From Subtercola sp. (GTDB lineage: Bacteria; Actinomycetota; Actinomycetes; Actinomycetales; Microbacteriaceae), in contig JAODBB010000005.1 in assembly GCA_025463745.1 (NCBI GenBank), forward strand, positions 59,329-123,328: a stretch of 64,000 nt of DNA, given 5' to 3'. Of this stretch, positions 42,849 through 51,840 are shown piece after piece. Both the position numbers and the translations under genes were made by a program. The notes below the pieces were generated by a model. That model searched no databases, was not told the DNA's origin, and saw nothing but the letters and a program-made list of their open reading frames with translations. Each line of letters opens with the position of its first letter. Position 1 is the first letter of the stretch.

Positions 42849-44807
42849 TCATCGCGTCTTGTCGAGCCGCTGGAGCATCGCGTTGTACTCGTTCAACTCG
42901 GCGTCGTTCGTGCGGTCGGCGTTGCGGTCGAGACGTTTGCTCTCTTTGGTATCGCTTCTGCTCCACTGGATGGCCACCACGATTGCCAGAATAACGGTCG
43001 GAATCTCGCCGATGCTCCACGCAATGCCGCCGCCGGCTTGTTGATCTGCGATCGCGCTGACTCCCCATGCGCGGCCCATAGAGCCGTACCAATCGGCGAG
43101 CAGCAGGCCGGAGCCCGTCATGAGCGTCAGCCCGAAGAAGGCGTGGAAGGCCATAGTGCCGAGCAGAAGCAGCAACTTGAACGGATACGGCAGTTTGCGC
43201 TTCACCGGGTCGATGCCGATGAGGGCCTGGGCGAAGAGGTAGCCGACGATCAAGAAGTGCACGATCATCCACTCGTGCCCGATGTGGTCGGTTGTCGCCC
43301 AGCGGAACAGCGGCGAGTAGTAGAACACGATGAGACTGCCCGCAAAGAGCACGGCAGCCACGATGGGATTCGCTAGGAACTCGCCGACCCTCGAATGCAC
43401 GGCGAGCAGTAGCCATTCGCGTGCGCCCCGGGTGCCGTCGTTACGCTTCGTGATGGCACGCATCGCGAGGGTGATGGGCCCGGCCGACACCAGCAAGATG
43501 GGAATCATCATAGCGAGAACCATGTGGCCCATCATGTGCACGCTGAACAGGTACTTCTCGTACACGTTCATGAACCCGTTGGTGACATAGAACAGCAACA
43601 GCATGCCTGCGACCCACAGCACGGTGCGGTACATCGGCCATTTGTCACCGCGGCGGTGCAGTCGCACCACTCCGGCGACGTAGAAGAAGATTCCGAAACC
43701 GCAGATGAGCAACCAGAGCAGGTCGAAGTTCCACTGCGTGAAGTAGCTCGCAAAAGTCAGCTCAGGGGGCAGCGGCGAGCCCGTGAGAATCTCGGCGGGG
43801 GTGGGGCTGCTCGGCAACACCTCGGGAATGGGCGTGGCCGTGCGAGCCAGCGCAACCGCCACACCCGACGCGACGCCCATGAACACGAGTTCGGCGACGA
43901 CGATACGCCAGAACACCGCGCGGCCGCGACCGTCGTTCAGCCGCCGAATGAGCAGCCGTCGATACATGGCGCCGATGAGCCCGAGCACGATGAGGGCCGC
44001 CACCTTGATGAGAACGAGGATTCCGTAGGGCGTGAGCAGCCGATCGAGCGAGCCGACTCGCAGCTCGGCGCTCACGTACCCCGACGTCGCCACGACGATG
44101 AAGCAGACGAGCGCAACGGTCGAGTACCGCGAAACCGCTTCGACCAGCCGCACATTGTCGAGCTGCCGCGACAGAAGCGCGAGTGTCAGGAGGCCGCCGA
44201 GCCAGACCGCAGCGAACAATAGGTGCAAGAACAAAGCGGTGATGGCCGCGTCATGGCCGTCGGTGCCCGCAGCGTGCCCTTGCTGGGCCATGGGCACTAG
44301 GGCGATGACCGCGAGCAGACCCACGAAGACGAGGCCTGTGAGGTTTCTCACGGCGAAACAGAGCACGGTCACTGCCGCAGCGATGAGGGTGGTTTCGAGC
44401 CAGGCCTGACCGAGCGGCACGTCGCTCAGAAACTGACCGAGAATCTGACCGAACTTCGAATCCAGACTCGCCGACGATGCCGTGACGTTCAAGAAGCTCA
44501 GGAAAGCGGTGATGGCGGCCGACACCGTGAGCAGCGCGGCCCCCGCGGCCGCGACGTCGAGCGCACGGGCGAATTCGGGTTTGTCGTTTCGCAGCACGAA
44601 CACTGCAAGCAGAATCGCACCGATGGTCAGCGAGGCGCTGAGGTTCACGAAGAGGGTGGCGATCGGCAAGCCGAAGCGCACCAAGGGGCCGGGGTCTTCG
44701 AGCAGCAACGCGGTTGCTCCGCCGCCGTACTGCAAGCCGACGATGAGCGCGACGAAAGCCACCGCCACCAAGGCGGCGGGCCCCGCGATGCGAATGACTT
44801 TTGGCAC
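42849..44807 (-). CDS. fused CopD-CtaG copper membrane protein
   Basis: 652 residues from GTG, with about 16 spans. The N-terminal part (to ~residue 330) is CopD-like (HDAAITALFLHLLFAAVWLGG, YGILVLIKVAALIVLGLIGA). The C-terminal part is CtaG-like, with FSVHMMGHMVLAMMIPILLV, HEWMIVHFLIVGYLFA and MAFHAFFGLTLM supplying Met and His ligands. Such fusions are common in actinobacteria and deliver copper to cytochrome oxidase or export it. No other copper genes are nearby. Confidence 0.9.
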   Translation of the reverse strand: MPKVIRIAGPAALVAVAFVALIVGLQYGGGATALLLEDPGPLVRFGLPIATLFVNLSASLTIGAILLAVFVLRNDKPEFARALDVAAAGAALLTVSAAITAFLSFLNVTASSASLDSKFGQILGQFLSDVPLGQAWLETTLIAAAVTVLCFAVRNLTGLVFVGLLAVIALVPMAQQGHAAGTDGHDAAITALFLHLLFAAVWLGGLLTLALLSRQLDNVRLVEAVSRYSTVALVCFIVVATSGYVSAELRVGSLDRLLTPYGILVLIKVAALIVLGLIGAMYRRLLIRRLNDGRGRAVFWRIVVAELVFMGVASGVAVALARTATPIPEVLPSSPTPAEILTGSPLPPELTFASYFTQWNFDLLWLLICGFGIFFYVAGVVRLHRRGDKWPMYRTVLWVAGMLLLFYVTNGFMNVYEKYLFSVHMMGHMVLAMMIPILLVSAGPITLAMRAITKRNDGTRGAREWLLLAVHSRVGEFLANPIVAAVLFAGSLIVFYYSPLFRWATTDHIGHEWMIVHFLIVGYLFAQALIGIDPVKRKLPYPFKLLLLLGTMAFHAFFGLTLMTGSGLLLADWYGSMGRAWGVSAIADQQAGGGIAWSIGEIPTVILAIVVAIQWSRSDTKESKRLDRNADRTNDAELNEYNAMLQRLDKTR

Positions 44808-44905
44808 CCGTCAACCCTACGTCAGCCTGCCTGGGAAGCCCGCCCGAGCAGCGATCTGTGCACAACGCCGGGTGTGCTCGGTCTGTGCAGAAGAAGTAGC
44901 GCTGC

Positions 44906-44948
44906 AAAAAGAGAAGGGGACTCCGACCGAAGCCGGAATCCCCTTCTC
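44906..44948 (-). terminator. rho-independent terminator of the HU gene
   Basis: On the minus strand, GAGAAGGGGA (44948-44939) pairs exactly with TCCCCTTCTC (44920-44911) through an inner stem capped by TTCG, followed by TTTTT (44910-44906). It stands 24 bases after the HU stop. Confidence 0.92.
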
Positions 44949-44971
44949 AGAGCAGAACTATGGGAGCAGAA

Positions 44972-45259
44972 CTACTTGACGGCAGCCTTGAGCTTGCTGC
45001 CGGCGCTGATCTTCACCGAGTTGCCGGCGGCGATCTGAATGGCCTCGCCCGTCTGCGGGTTGCGGCCGGTGCGAGCGGCACGCGAGGTGCGCTCGACTGC
45101 GAGCCAGCCCGGGATGGTGACCTTCACGCCGTTCGACACCGAGTCGGCGAGGGTGGTGAACAAGGAGTCGAGCACCTCGTTGACAGCGGTCTGGGTCTGG
45201 CCAGACGCGGCGGCGACGGCAGCGACGAGCTCGGTCTTGTTGAGTGACTTATCAGCCAT
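44972..45259 (-). CDS. hup: HU-family DNA-binding protein
   Basis: 95 residues, the short HU form without the Lys/Ala tail of mycobacterial HupB. NKTELVAAVAAASGQTQTAVN and the arm with VTIPGWLAVERTSRAARTGR plus NPQTGEAIQIAAGNSVKISAG are diagnostic. It bends and compacts chromosomal DNA. GAGGAGGACACTAA precedes the ATG, a TACAAA -10 candidate lies upstream, and the gene ends at a strong terminator, so it is a single-gene unit. Confidence 0.95.
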   Translation of the reverse strand: MADKSLNKTELVAAVAAASGQTQTAVNEVLDSLFTTLADSVSNGVKVTIPGWLAVERTSRAARTGRNPQTGEAIQIAAGNSVKISAGSKLKAAVK

Positions 45260-45367
45260 TTAGTGTCCTCCTCGGACCATCCTGCTGCAGAGGCAGCAAA
45301 TTTTTGTAGTTCTCAGTGAAGCAGTAAAGCACGGCATGGCCCGAGAGGCCACATTTCGCTTGGGGTA

Positions 45368-45393
45368 GCCGGCCCTTCCGAGGGAGGGCTGGC
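45368..45393 (-). terminator. hairpin downstream of rpsN
   Basis: GCCGGCCCT and AGGGCTGGC form a stem with one G-T type mismatch around TCCGAGGG, 24 bases after the rpsN stop. There is no U-tract, so termination is likely but not assured. Confidence 0.5.
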
Positions 45394-45416
45394 GCGCTCA
45401 GGCGACCGAGGGTAAC

Positions 45417-45722
45417 CTACCAGCTCGACTTCGTAATGCCGGGCAACTCGCCCCGGTGCGCCATTTCACGAAAACGAACACGCGAGATGCCGAAGTTCGA
45501 GAGGTGGCCACGGGGACGACCGTCGACGGCGTCGCGGTTGCGCACGCGCACCGGCGAAGCGTCACGGGGAAGCTTCTGCAGACCGACACGAGCTGCTTCG
45601 CGCGACTCGTCGGTACCGTTGATGTCGACGAGAGCCTTCTTGAGCTCCAGGCGCTTGGTTGCCCAGCGAGCGACAATGACCTTGCGCTGCTCGTTCTTTG
45701 CGATTTTGCTTGTCTTAGCCAT
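45417..45722 (-). CDS. rpsN: ribosomal protein S14, zinc-free (C-minus) form
   Basis: 101 residues, the longer form that lacks the CxxC-CxxC zinc ribbon; no Cys occurs at all. [28 protein letters not shown] is the conserved core in two halves, and it ends in [13 protein letters not shown]. It is a small-subunit head protein. It is the last gene of rpmB-rpmG-rpsN and starts three bases after the rpmG stop. Zinc-free paralogues are induced when zinc is scarce in many actinobacteria; whether this genome also has a zinc-containing copy is not visible. Confidence 0.95.
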   Translation of the reverse strand: MAKTSKIAKNEQRKVIVARWATKRLELKKALVDINGTDESREAARVGLQKLPRDASPVRVRNRDAVDGRPRGHLSNFGISRVRFREMAHRGELPGITKSSW

Positions 45723-45725
45723 TTA

Positions 45726-45893
45726 TTACCGCTCCTCTCTGAAGTCGACGTGCTTGCGGATGACCGGGTCGTACTTCTTCAAGACGAGACGGTCGGGGTC
45801 GTTACGACGGTTCTTGCGGGTCACGTAGGTGTACCCGGTTCCGGCGGTCGAGCGGAGCTTGATGATCGGGCGTACGTCTTGTGCTTTTGCCAT
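45726..45893 (-). CDS. rpmG: ribosomal protein L33, zinc-free form
   Basis: 55 residues. The protein begins [20 protein letters not shown], continues [20 protein letters not shown] and ends FREER. It has no Cys, where zinc-binding L33 has two CxxC pairs. The ATG overlaps the rpmB stop by one base (TAATG). Confidence 0.95.
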   Translation of the reverse strand: MAKAQDVRPIIKLRSTAGTGYTYVTRKNRRNDPDRLVLKKYDPVIRKHVDFREER

Positions 45894-46129
45894 TAGATCT
45901 TCACCCCGCGTGCCTGAATCTCTTTGACGACGGCCTCGATGCCACGAGCATCGATGACCTTGATGCCCTTAGCCGAAAGCGTCAGGTTGACGTTGCGTCG
46001 AAGTGACGGAACGTAGTAAGTCTTCTTCTGTACATTCGGGTCGAAACGACGCTTGGTGCGTCGGTGCGAGTGCGAAATGTTGTGCCCGAAGCCAGGAACG
46101 GCTCCGGTCACCTGGCACACTGCGGCCAT
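45893..46129 (-). CDS. rpmB: ribosomal protein L28, zinc-free form
   Basis: 78 residues from the ATG at 46129, preceded by GGAGG. The start [20 protein letters not shown] has a single Cys and TG in place of the second one of the CxxC pair, and the C-terminal pair is missing, so it should not bind zinc. It is the first gene of a three-gene ribosomal operon adjoining zur and znuBCA. A 170-base leader holds two hairpins. Confidence 0.94.
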   Translation of the reverse strand: MAAVCQVTGAVPGFGHNISHSHRRTKRRFDPNVQKKTYYVPSLRRNVNLTLSAKGIKVIDARGIEAVVKEIQARGVKI

Positions 46130-46148
46130 GGTTTTCCTCCAATTACCG

Positions 46149-46221
46149 TAGGGCTGAAATGCCCTACCCAAGTTTTCTTGTCGGCACGCACAACTCTCCC
46201 GAAACAGAAGAAGGGAGGGTT
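46149..46221 (-). promoter_or_regulatory. hairpins in the zur-rpmB interval
   Basis: TAGGGC (46149-46154) and GCCCTA (46161-46166) form a perfect six-base stem-loop 20 bases before the rpmB ATG. AACTCTCCC (46192-46200) pairs with GGGAGGGTT (46213-46221) with one mismatch, downstream of zur. The second may terminate zur. The first may be a translational control element of the ribosomal operon. I found no Zur box in this interval. Confidence 0.55.
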
Positions 46222-46302
46222 TGCGTACATGCGAGTGGAGATACCACTCGATCAGCCCCCAATGCTACGTGAAGCACGGTGCTTACGCAAGCTGAGGTGG
46301 CG

Positions 46303-46731
46303 CTACTTCCGCGCGCTGACGGGGTTCGCGGCCGATTCGGCCGAGGGCGCAACACACGAAGAGCAGTACCCGAACACGTCGACGACGTGTTCGGCCTGCG
46401 TGAAACCGTGCAGGCTGGCGACCCTCTTCGCCCAGACTTCGACGTCGTCTGCCTCGATCTCGACGGCAAGGCCGCAGCTGCGACAGATCAGGTGATGGTG
46501 ATGACCCCGAGAACACGCGCGGTAGAGGTTCTCACCCTCTGGCGACTGCAACGAATCGGCCTGGCCCTCGCTCGCCAGGTCTCCTAGCGCGCGGTAGACC
46601 GTGGCAAGACCGATGTGCGAACCCGAACCCCGCAATTTCGAATGCAGACTCTGAGCGCTGACGAAGCCCATCTGTGTGTCGAGGGCGGAACGCACAGCTT
46701 CCCGCTGCCACGTATTGCGTTGCATGACCAT
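46303..46731 (-). CDS. zur: Fur-family zinc regulator Zur
   Basis: 142 residues. The winged helix is LHSKLRGSGSHIGLATVYRALGDLAS. Metal ligands follow in GHHHHLICRSCGLAVEIEADD and VDVFGYCSSC, giving two CxxC structural zinc motifs plus the regulatory His/Glu. Its position four bases after znuB, next to zinc-free ribosomal genes, identifies it as Zur rather than Fur. With zinc bound it should repress znuACB-zur through the box at 49399. Confidence 0.93.
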   Translation of the reverse strand: MVMQRNTWQREAVRSALDTQMGFVSAQSLHSKLRGSGSHIGLATVYRALGDLASEGQADSLQSPEGENLYRACSRGHHHHLICRSCGLAVEIEADDVEVWAKRVASLHGFTQAEHVVDVFGYCSSCVAPSAESAANPVSARK

Positions 46732-46735
46732 GATT

Positions 46736-47620
46736 TTAGCCTTTCACGGGCATCATGGCGGCGCTTCGCCCCGTATTGCCGCGCCGACTTCGCCGGCCCC
46801 CGATGACCCGGCACACCACGTAGATCACAAACGAGATGGTCGTGACGTACGGGCTGATCGGAATCGACCCTCCCAGAGCCAGCATGATGCCGCCCACGAG
46901 CGAGACCACCGCGAAGATCGTGCTGAGCAGGGGCACCAGCACAGGCGATGAAGACAGCCGCAACGCGGCTGCGGCCGGGGTGACGAGAATCGACAAGACG
47001 AGCAGCGAGCCGACGATCTGCACCGAAACGGCGACCGCCAGCCCGAGCAGCAGCATGAAGTAGAGGGAGAGAAAGCGCGTCGGCACGCCGCGGGCCGACG
47101 CGACATCGGCATCAACGCTTGCGAACATCATTGGCCGCCAGACGACGGCCAGGCCGATGACGACGACAATCGAGATGGCGATCAGCGAGTTGAGCCGCGG
47201 ATCGTCGACCGCCACGATCTGACCGGTGAGCAACCCGAATTTATTCGCGGTGCGACCGGGATACAGCGACAGACAGAGAATTCCGAGGCCGAGCCCGAAC
47301 GGCATCAGCACCGCGATGATCGAGTTGCGGTCACGCGCGCGAGCACCGAGCAGGCCGATGACCGCGGCCGCGACCAACGAGCCCAGAATCGAGCCCTCCA
47401 CCACCCCGACGCCGAAGAGCAACCCTGCGGATGCCCCGGCGAACGAAAGCTCACTGATACCGTGCACAGCGAACGCCATATCGCGTGACATCACAAAAAC
47501 GCCGATCAGGCCGCCGACGACGCCGAGCACGGCCCCGGCGATGATCGAGTTCTGCAGCAGCACGAAAAGCTCGCCGTAGTTGTCGAAATTGAAGATCTGC
47601 GACCACAGGTCGCCCGTCAT
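46736..47620 (-). CDS. znuB: zinc ABC transporter permease
   Basis: 294 residues and about eight spans of the ABC-3 family. SIIAGAVLGVVGGLIGVFVM, MAFAVHGISELSFAGASAGLL and LGLAVAVSVQIVGSLLVLSI are conserved. It forms the membrane channel of the ZnuABC importer. The ATG overlaps the znuC stop by four bases (ATGA), and zur follows directly. Confidence 0.93.
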   Translation of the reverse strand: MTGDLWSQIFNFDNYGELFVLLQNSIIAGAVLGVVGGLIGVFVMSRDMAFAVHGISELSFAGASAGLLFGVGVVEGSILGSLVAAAVIGLLGARARDRNSIIAVLMPFGLGLGILCLSLYPGRTANKFGLLTGQIVAVDDPRLNSLIAISIVVVIGLAVVWRPMMFASVDADVASARGVPTRFLSLYFMLLLGLAVAVSVQIVGSLLVLSILVTPAAAALRLSSSPVLVPLLSTIFAVVSLVGGIMLALGGSIPISPYVTTISFVIYVVCRVIGGRRSRRGNTGRSAAMMPVKG

Positions 47621-48450
47621 AGTGCGTCTCCGGCGTCGGGATGCTCGTGCGGGCCGTCGGGCGTTCCGACCACGATGACGCGACCCTGCGAACGAATGAC
47701 GTCGACCGGCGAACCGTAGAGCTCGCTCAATACTGACGAACGCAACACCTCGTCGGGTGTGCCGATGCGAAAGCGCCCGCCGGCCAGATACAGCATACGA
47801 TCGACCATGCCCAGCACGGGGTTGATGTCGTGGGTGACGAACAGCACGCCGAGATCGCGTTCGCGCCGCTGATTGTCGATGAGTTCGCTGACGGCACGCT
47901 GATAGTTGAGGTCGAGAGAAAGCAGCGGTTCGTCGCAGAGCAACAGTGCCGGGTCTCCGGCGAGCGCTTGCCCGACGCGCAAGCGCTGCTGCTCGCCGCC
48001 CGAGAGGTGCGAGATGGCGACGTCACCGTACGCGGTAGCGCCCACCGAGTCGAGCAGCGAATCGACCTGCTCACGGCGGCGACGCGACGGCCACGGAAAA
48101 CCGAAGCGATGCCCCGTGAGGCCGAGACCCACCAGGTCGCGTGCACGAAGCGGCGTTCCATCGTCGGCGAGCTTCTGCTGGGGAATGTAGCCGATACGCC
48201 TGTTGCCTCGCGAAACAGGCGCACCGAGAAACTCGACCGTTCCGCTGGAAAGCTCTTGCTGCCCCAGAATGACCTTCAAGAGGCTGGTCTTGCCCGATCC
48301 GTTCGCCCCGATGACGGCGATGAACTCTCCCGCCGTTACCCGCAGGTCGAGGTTGCTCCAGAGCGTGCGTGAGCCGAAGGCGAGCGAGGCGTCGGCCAGC
48401 CGCAGAACGGGCTGCCCGGCGAGCAGATTGTCAGAGTCGAGGGCGGTCAT
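47617..48450 (-). CDS. znuC: zinc ABC transporter ATP-binding protein
   Basis: 277 residues. Walker A is IGANGSGKTSLLKVILG (~residue 47), Q-loop IGYIPQQ, signature SHLSGGEQQRLRVGQAL, Walker B LLLCDEPLLSLDLN and H-switch VTHDINPV, all intact. It drives zinc import with ZnuB. The start overlaps the znuA stop (TGATG). A His-containing tail (GPHEHPDAGDAL) is a plausible extra metal site. Confidence 0.94.
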   Translation of the reverse strand: MTALDSDNLLAGQPVLRLADASLAFGSRTLWSNLDLRVTAGEFIAVIGANGSGKTSLLKVILGQQELSSGTVEFLGAPVSRGNRRIGYIPQQKLADDGTPLRARDLVGLGLTGHRFGFPWPSRRRREQVDSLLDSVGATAYGDVAISHLSGGEQQRLRVGQALAGDPALLLCDEPLLSLDLNYQRAVSELIDNQRRERDLGVLFVTHDINPVLGMVDRMLYLAGGRFRIGTPDEVLRSSVLSELYGSPVDVIRSQGRVIVVGTPDGPHEHPDAGDAL

Positions 48451-49379
48451 CAGCTCAGAGCAATCTTCAGGGCGGCGAGGTTCTGCTTCATCCAGGAGAG
48501 GTAGGTATCGCCGGCGGGCAGGGTCTCCGTCACCGGCACAACGGGAATCGCCGCCGCCGCGGCAGCAGCGAGCACGGCGTCGGTCTGTGCACCGCTGGTC
48601 TGGGAGTTGTAGACGAGAAGCGCGACCTGACGCGCCGCAAGCAGACCGGTCGTGGCCGCCAGAACGTCGGGCGCCGCATCCGAGTCGTTCTCGACGGCTC
48701 TGCTGAATGCCTCTGGGGTTCGGTTCACCAGGCCGATCGCGTCGAGCATGTAGAGCGGAACCGGCTCGGTGATGAGAACGCCTCGACCCGCCGCTGTGAC
48801 CTTCAGGTCTGCCTCGGTGGCCCTCAGCCCATCGAGGCCAGCGGCGAACGCCGCTGCGTTGGCGGTGAAGGTTGCAGCATCGCTCGGGTCGATTCGGCCG
48901 AACTCGTCGGCGAGGGCAGCCGAAACCTTCTGCACGGTCGCAAAGTCGTACCAGAGGTGCTCGTTGAAGTCGCCGTCGGCAGGATGCAGATCGAACCCGG
49001 AGAGCGTTGCCGCATTGAGAACCACGACATCGGGATTCTTGGCGCTGGAGAGCATCGTGTCGATGAAGTCGTCGTACCCCGCACCGTTCTCGATGACGAT
49101 GTCGGCTTTCGAGAGAGCCAGCTGGTTCTGGCCGCTCGCCTGATATTCGTGCGGGTCTTTACTCGGATCGTCGATGAACGACGTGACCGAGACCCGATCG
49201 CCGCCGATCTGCGCGGCGATGTCACCGTAGACATCGGTGGAGGCGACGACGCTGATAGTCGCGCCGGGGCTGCCCCCGTCTGTCTCCGCGGTCGCAGAGG
49301 CACCGGCACAGCCGGCCAACCCGGCCAGAAGCGCGGCAGAGACCAGAACGGCCGAGGGGCGGGAGAGTCGGTTGAGCAC
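48450..49379 (-). CDS. znuA: zinc-binding lipoprotein of the ABC importer
   Basis: 309 residues. The signal peptide ends in a lipobox (LLAGLAGC), so it is anchored to the outer face of the membrane. The cluster A-I binding-protein fold shows metal ligands in DPHEYQASGQ and FNEHLWYD, with EPVPLYMLDAIG and VYNSQTSG at the C-terminal sites. It lacks the long His-rich loop of E. coli ZnuA. It is first in the znuACB-zur operon, 20 bases downstream of a Zur box. Confidence 0.92.
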   Translation of the reverse strand: MLNRLSRPSAVLVSAALLAGLAGCAGASATAETDGGSPGATISVVASTDVYGDIAAQIGGDRVSVTSFIDDPSKDPHEYQASGQNQLALSKADIVIENGAGYDDFIDTMLSSAKNPDVVVLNAATLSGFDLHPADGDFNEHLWYDFATVQKVSAALADEFGRIDPSDAATFTANAAAFAAGLDGLRATEADLKVTAAGRGVLITEPVPLYMLDAIGLVNRTPEAFSRAVENDSDAAPDVLAATTGLLAARQVALLVYNSQTSGAQTDAVLAAAAAAAIPVVPVTETLPAGDTYLSWMKQNLAALKIALS

Positions 49380-49398
49380 CCTCCGATGTTAGGGCTTA

Positions 49399-49415
49399 TT
49401 GATAATGATTGTCAA
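49399..49415. promoter_or_regulatory. Zur box
   Basis: TTGATAATGATTGTCAA is a near-perfect palindrome with the TGAnAATGATnnTCA pattern of actinobacterial Zur sites. It lies 20 bases upstream of znuA and 29 bases after the E2 stop. Confidence 0.88.
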
Positions 49416-49443
49416 AAGCGATTAGCCGCTCGGCAGCGAGGCC

Positions 49444-50820
49444 TCAGTCGAGCAAGAGAGCCGGCTCTTCGACGATGGCCGCGACATCCGCGAGAAAGCG
49501 GCTCGCCACATCTCCGTCGACCACTCTGTGGTCGAAGCTGGCACCGAGGGTGGTGACAAAGCGGGGGCGCACTTCGCCGTCGACGACCCACGGGCGCTGT
49601 TTGATGGTTCCGAGGGCGACGATGGCCACCTCGCCGGGGTTCAGGATGGGCGTGCCGGTGTCCATGCCGAAAACGCCGATGTTCGTGATGGTGATGGTTC
49701 CATCGGCCATGTCGGCGGGGCTCGTGCGGCCCTCGCGCGCGGTCAGCGTCAACGACTCGAGGGCCGACGCGAGCTCGAGCAACGTCATCGACTGCGCCTC
49801 TTTGACGTTCGGAACGAGCAGCCCTCGCGGAGTCGCCGCCGCCACACCGAGATTCACGTAGTTGCGCACGATGATCTCGCGATCGGTCCATGCCGAGTTG
49901 ACCATCGGGTTACGGCGAACCGCCCAGATGATGGCCTTCGCGATGATCAAGAGCGGTGACACCTTCACGCCGGCGAAGTCGGCGGAGTTCTTCAACCGCT
50001 TGACGAATTCCATGGTGCGCGTGGCGTCGACATCGACGAAGAGGCTTACGTGGGGAGCGGTGAAAGCGCTGGTCACCATAGACTTTGCGATCTGCTTGCG
50101 AACGCCCTTCACCGGAATTCGTTCTTCACGAACATCCGCCCACTGCGGGGTTTCGACGTTGTGGAAGACCTTGGCCTGCGACGCATGCCTCACCACGTCT
50201 TCACGGGTGATGTCGCCGATCGGGCCGGTCGGGGTGACTTCGGCCAGACTCACGTCGAGGTCTTTGGCCAGCTTGCGGATGGGCGGCTTCGCGATGATCG
50301 GCAGACCGGTGAGCACTGGCGACGAGTGCCCGACCGGGCGGCTGGCGACCGGCGCCCCAGAGGTGGGAGCGGTGGCGGTGAGCCCTGCGGGAGCGGCGTC
50401 GGTGCCTGCCGCCCGACCCACGGGGGGAACCAGTCGCGACCGGCGGCGGCTCGTGACGTGACCCTTGCTGCCGTAGCCCACGAGAACGGCGCCGGGCAGA
50501 CTCTCTGGTTCGTGCGAGACCGTGGCGGCCACCTCAGCGACGACCTGCGGAATCGTGGTCTCTTCGCCGCCTGGCTCGGCGTCATTGACGACGCGGATGA
50601 TCGGGGTACCCACCTCGACCGTGTTGCCTTCGCCCACCAGAATCTCGCGCACCACGCCCTCGTAGGGTGAGGGCAGCTCGACGAGCGACTTGGCGGTCTC
50701 GATCTCGACGATGACCTGATTGATCTCGATGGTGTCGCCCGCCGCGACCCGCCACGTGACGATCTCGGCTTCGGTCAGACCCTCGCCGACATCGGGAAGT
50801 AAGAACAGTGATTCTCTCAT
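49444..50820 (-). CDS. bkdC: dihydrolipoamide acyltransferase (E2) of a 2-oxoacid dehydrogenase
   Basis: 458 residues. There is one lipoyl domain with the lipoylated Lys44 in [17 protein letters not shown], a Pro/Ala/Ser linker, a peripheral subunit-binding domain ([21 protein letters not shown]) and the acyltransferase domain ending in [15 protein letters not shown] with the active-site His and Asp. It passes acyl groups to CoA in the complex core. One lipoyl domain fits branched-chain or pyruvate complexes of actinobacteria; the branched-chain reading is inferred. No E3 gene is present here. Confidence 0.9.
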   Translation of the reverse strand: MRESLFLLPDVGEGLTEAEIVTWRVAAGDTIEINQVIVEIETAKSLVELPSPYEGVVREILVGEGNTVEVGTPIIRVVNDAEPGGEETTIPQVVAEVAATVSHEPESLPGAVLVGYGSKGHVTSRRRSRLVPPVGRAAGTDAAPAGLTATAPTSGAPVASRPVGHSSPVLTGLPIIAKPPIRKLAKDLDVSLAEVTPTGPIGDITREDVVRHASQAKVFHNVETPQWADVREERIPVKGVRKQIAKSMVTSAFTAPHVSLFVDVDATRTMEFVKRLKNSADFAGVKVSPLLIIAKAIIWAVRRNPMVNSAWTDREIIVRNYVNLGVAAATPRGLLVPNVKEAQSMTLLELASALESLTLTAREGRTSPADMADGTITITNIGVFGMDTGTPILNPGEVAIVALGTIKQRPWVVDGEVRPRFVTTLGASFDHRVVDGDVASRFLADVAAIVEEPALLLD

Positions 50821-50853
50821 GGAGCTCCAGCTCTCTGGGTGAAGAAGCGCGTA

Positions 50854-51840
50854 TCAGTAGGCGAGTGAGCGGTCGATCGCATCGAGCACGCGGTCGGCGT
50901 CTGGCAGGTAGAACGTCTCGATCTTCGACGCCGGGTACGGCGTATCGAAGCCCGAAACGCGCAGCACCGGCGACTGAAGCGAGAAGAACGCCCGTTCAGC
51001 GACCGTAGCGGCAATCTCTGACCCCACGCTGACAAAGCCGGGCGCCTCTTGGCAGACGATGAGACGGCCGGTCTTCTCGACCGAGGAGATGATCGGGCCG
51101 AAATCGATGGGACTCAGCGAACGCAGGTCGAGCACCTCGACGCTGACACCCTCGTCGGCGGCGACCTGGGCGGCCTGCAACAACGTCGACACCATGGCGC
51201 CGTGTGCGAGCAGCGTCACGTCTGTACCGGTGCGCACGACGCGGGTCGCATGCAGCGGCGCGGCGCTCGACGTGAAGTCGACCGGGCCCTTCGGCCAGTA
51301 CCGGCTCTTGGGCTCGAAGAACATCACGGGGTCGTCGGAGCGAATAGCTTCTTGAATCATCCAGTACGCGTCGTTCGGCGTGCTCGGGCTCACGACCCGC
51401 AGCCCGGCCGTGTGCGCGAAATAGGCCTCGGGGCTCTCTTGATGATGCTCGACGGCACCGATGTGACCGCCGTAGGGCACTCGAATGACGACCGGCATGT
51501 GCACGGCGCCCGACGTGCGGTTCGTCATCTTCGCCAACTGGCTCGTGATCTGATCGAACGCGGGAAAGATAAACCCGTCGAACTGAATCTCGCAGACCGG
51601 CCGATAGCCGCGCATGGCGAGGCCGATGGCCGTTCCGACGATTCCCGACTCGGCGAGCGGGGTGTCGAGCACGCGCTTCTTTCCGAATTCGTCTTGCAGG
51701 CCCTCGGTGACGCGAAAAACCCCGCCCAGGGTACCGATGTCTTCGCCCATCAGCAGAACCCGGTCATCCGTCGCCATTGCGGCACGTAGGCCGGCGTTCA
51801 GAGCCTTGGCGAGGGGAAGCTCTTCGACTGACGCGGCCAT
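50854..51840 (-). CDS. bkdB: 2-oxoacid dehydrogenase E1 beta subunit
   Basis: 328 residues. ALNAGLRAAMATDDRVLLMGEDIG, PLAESGIVGTAIGLAMRGYRP and IQFDGFIFPAFDQITSQLAK are typical; the C-terminal domain has VEVLDLRSLSPIDFGPIISS. It binds the cofactor pyrimidine and pairs with the alpha subunit. The ATG overlaps the alpha gene stop by one base (TGATG), and 33 bases separate it from E2. Confidence 0.92.
   Translation of the reverse strand: MAASVEELPLAKALNAGLRAAMATDDRVLLMGEDIGTLGGVFRVTEGLQDEFGKKRVLDTPLAESGIVGTAIGLAMRGYRPVCEIQFDGFIFPAFDQITSQLAKMTNRTSGAVHMPVVIRVPYGGHIGAVEHHQESPEAYFAHTAGLRVVSPSTPNDAYWMIQEAIRSDDPVMFFEPKSRYWPKGPVDFTSSAAPLHATRVVRTGTDVTLLAHGAMVSTLLQAAQVAADEGVSVEVLDLRSLSPIDFGPIISSVEKTGRLIVCQEAPGFVSVGSEIAATVAERAFFSLQSPVLRVSGFDTPYPASKIETFYLPDADRVLDAIDRSLAY

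Noticed and set aside
45411..45420. GGTAACCTA next to rpsN as a second iron box
   Set aside because: Only one half-site is present and it lies at the 3' end of rpsN.
46172..46302. A Zur box before rpmB
   Set aside because: I looked for a TGAnAATGATnnTCA-like dyad on both strands in the zur-rpmB interval and found none.
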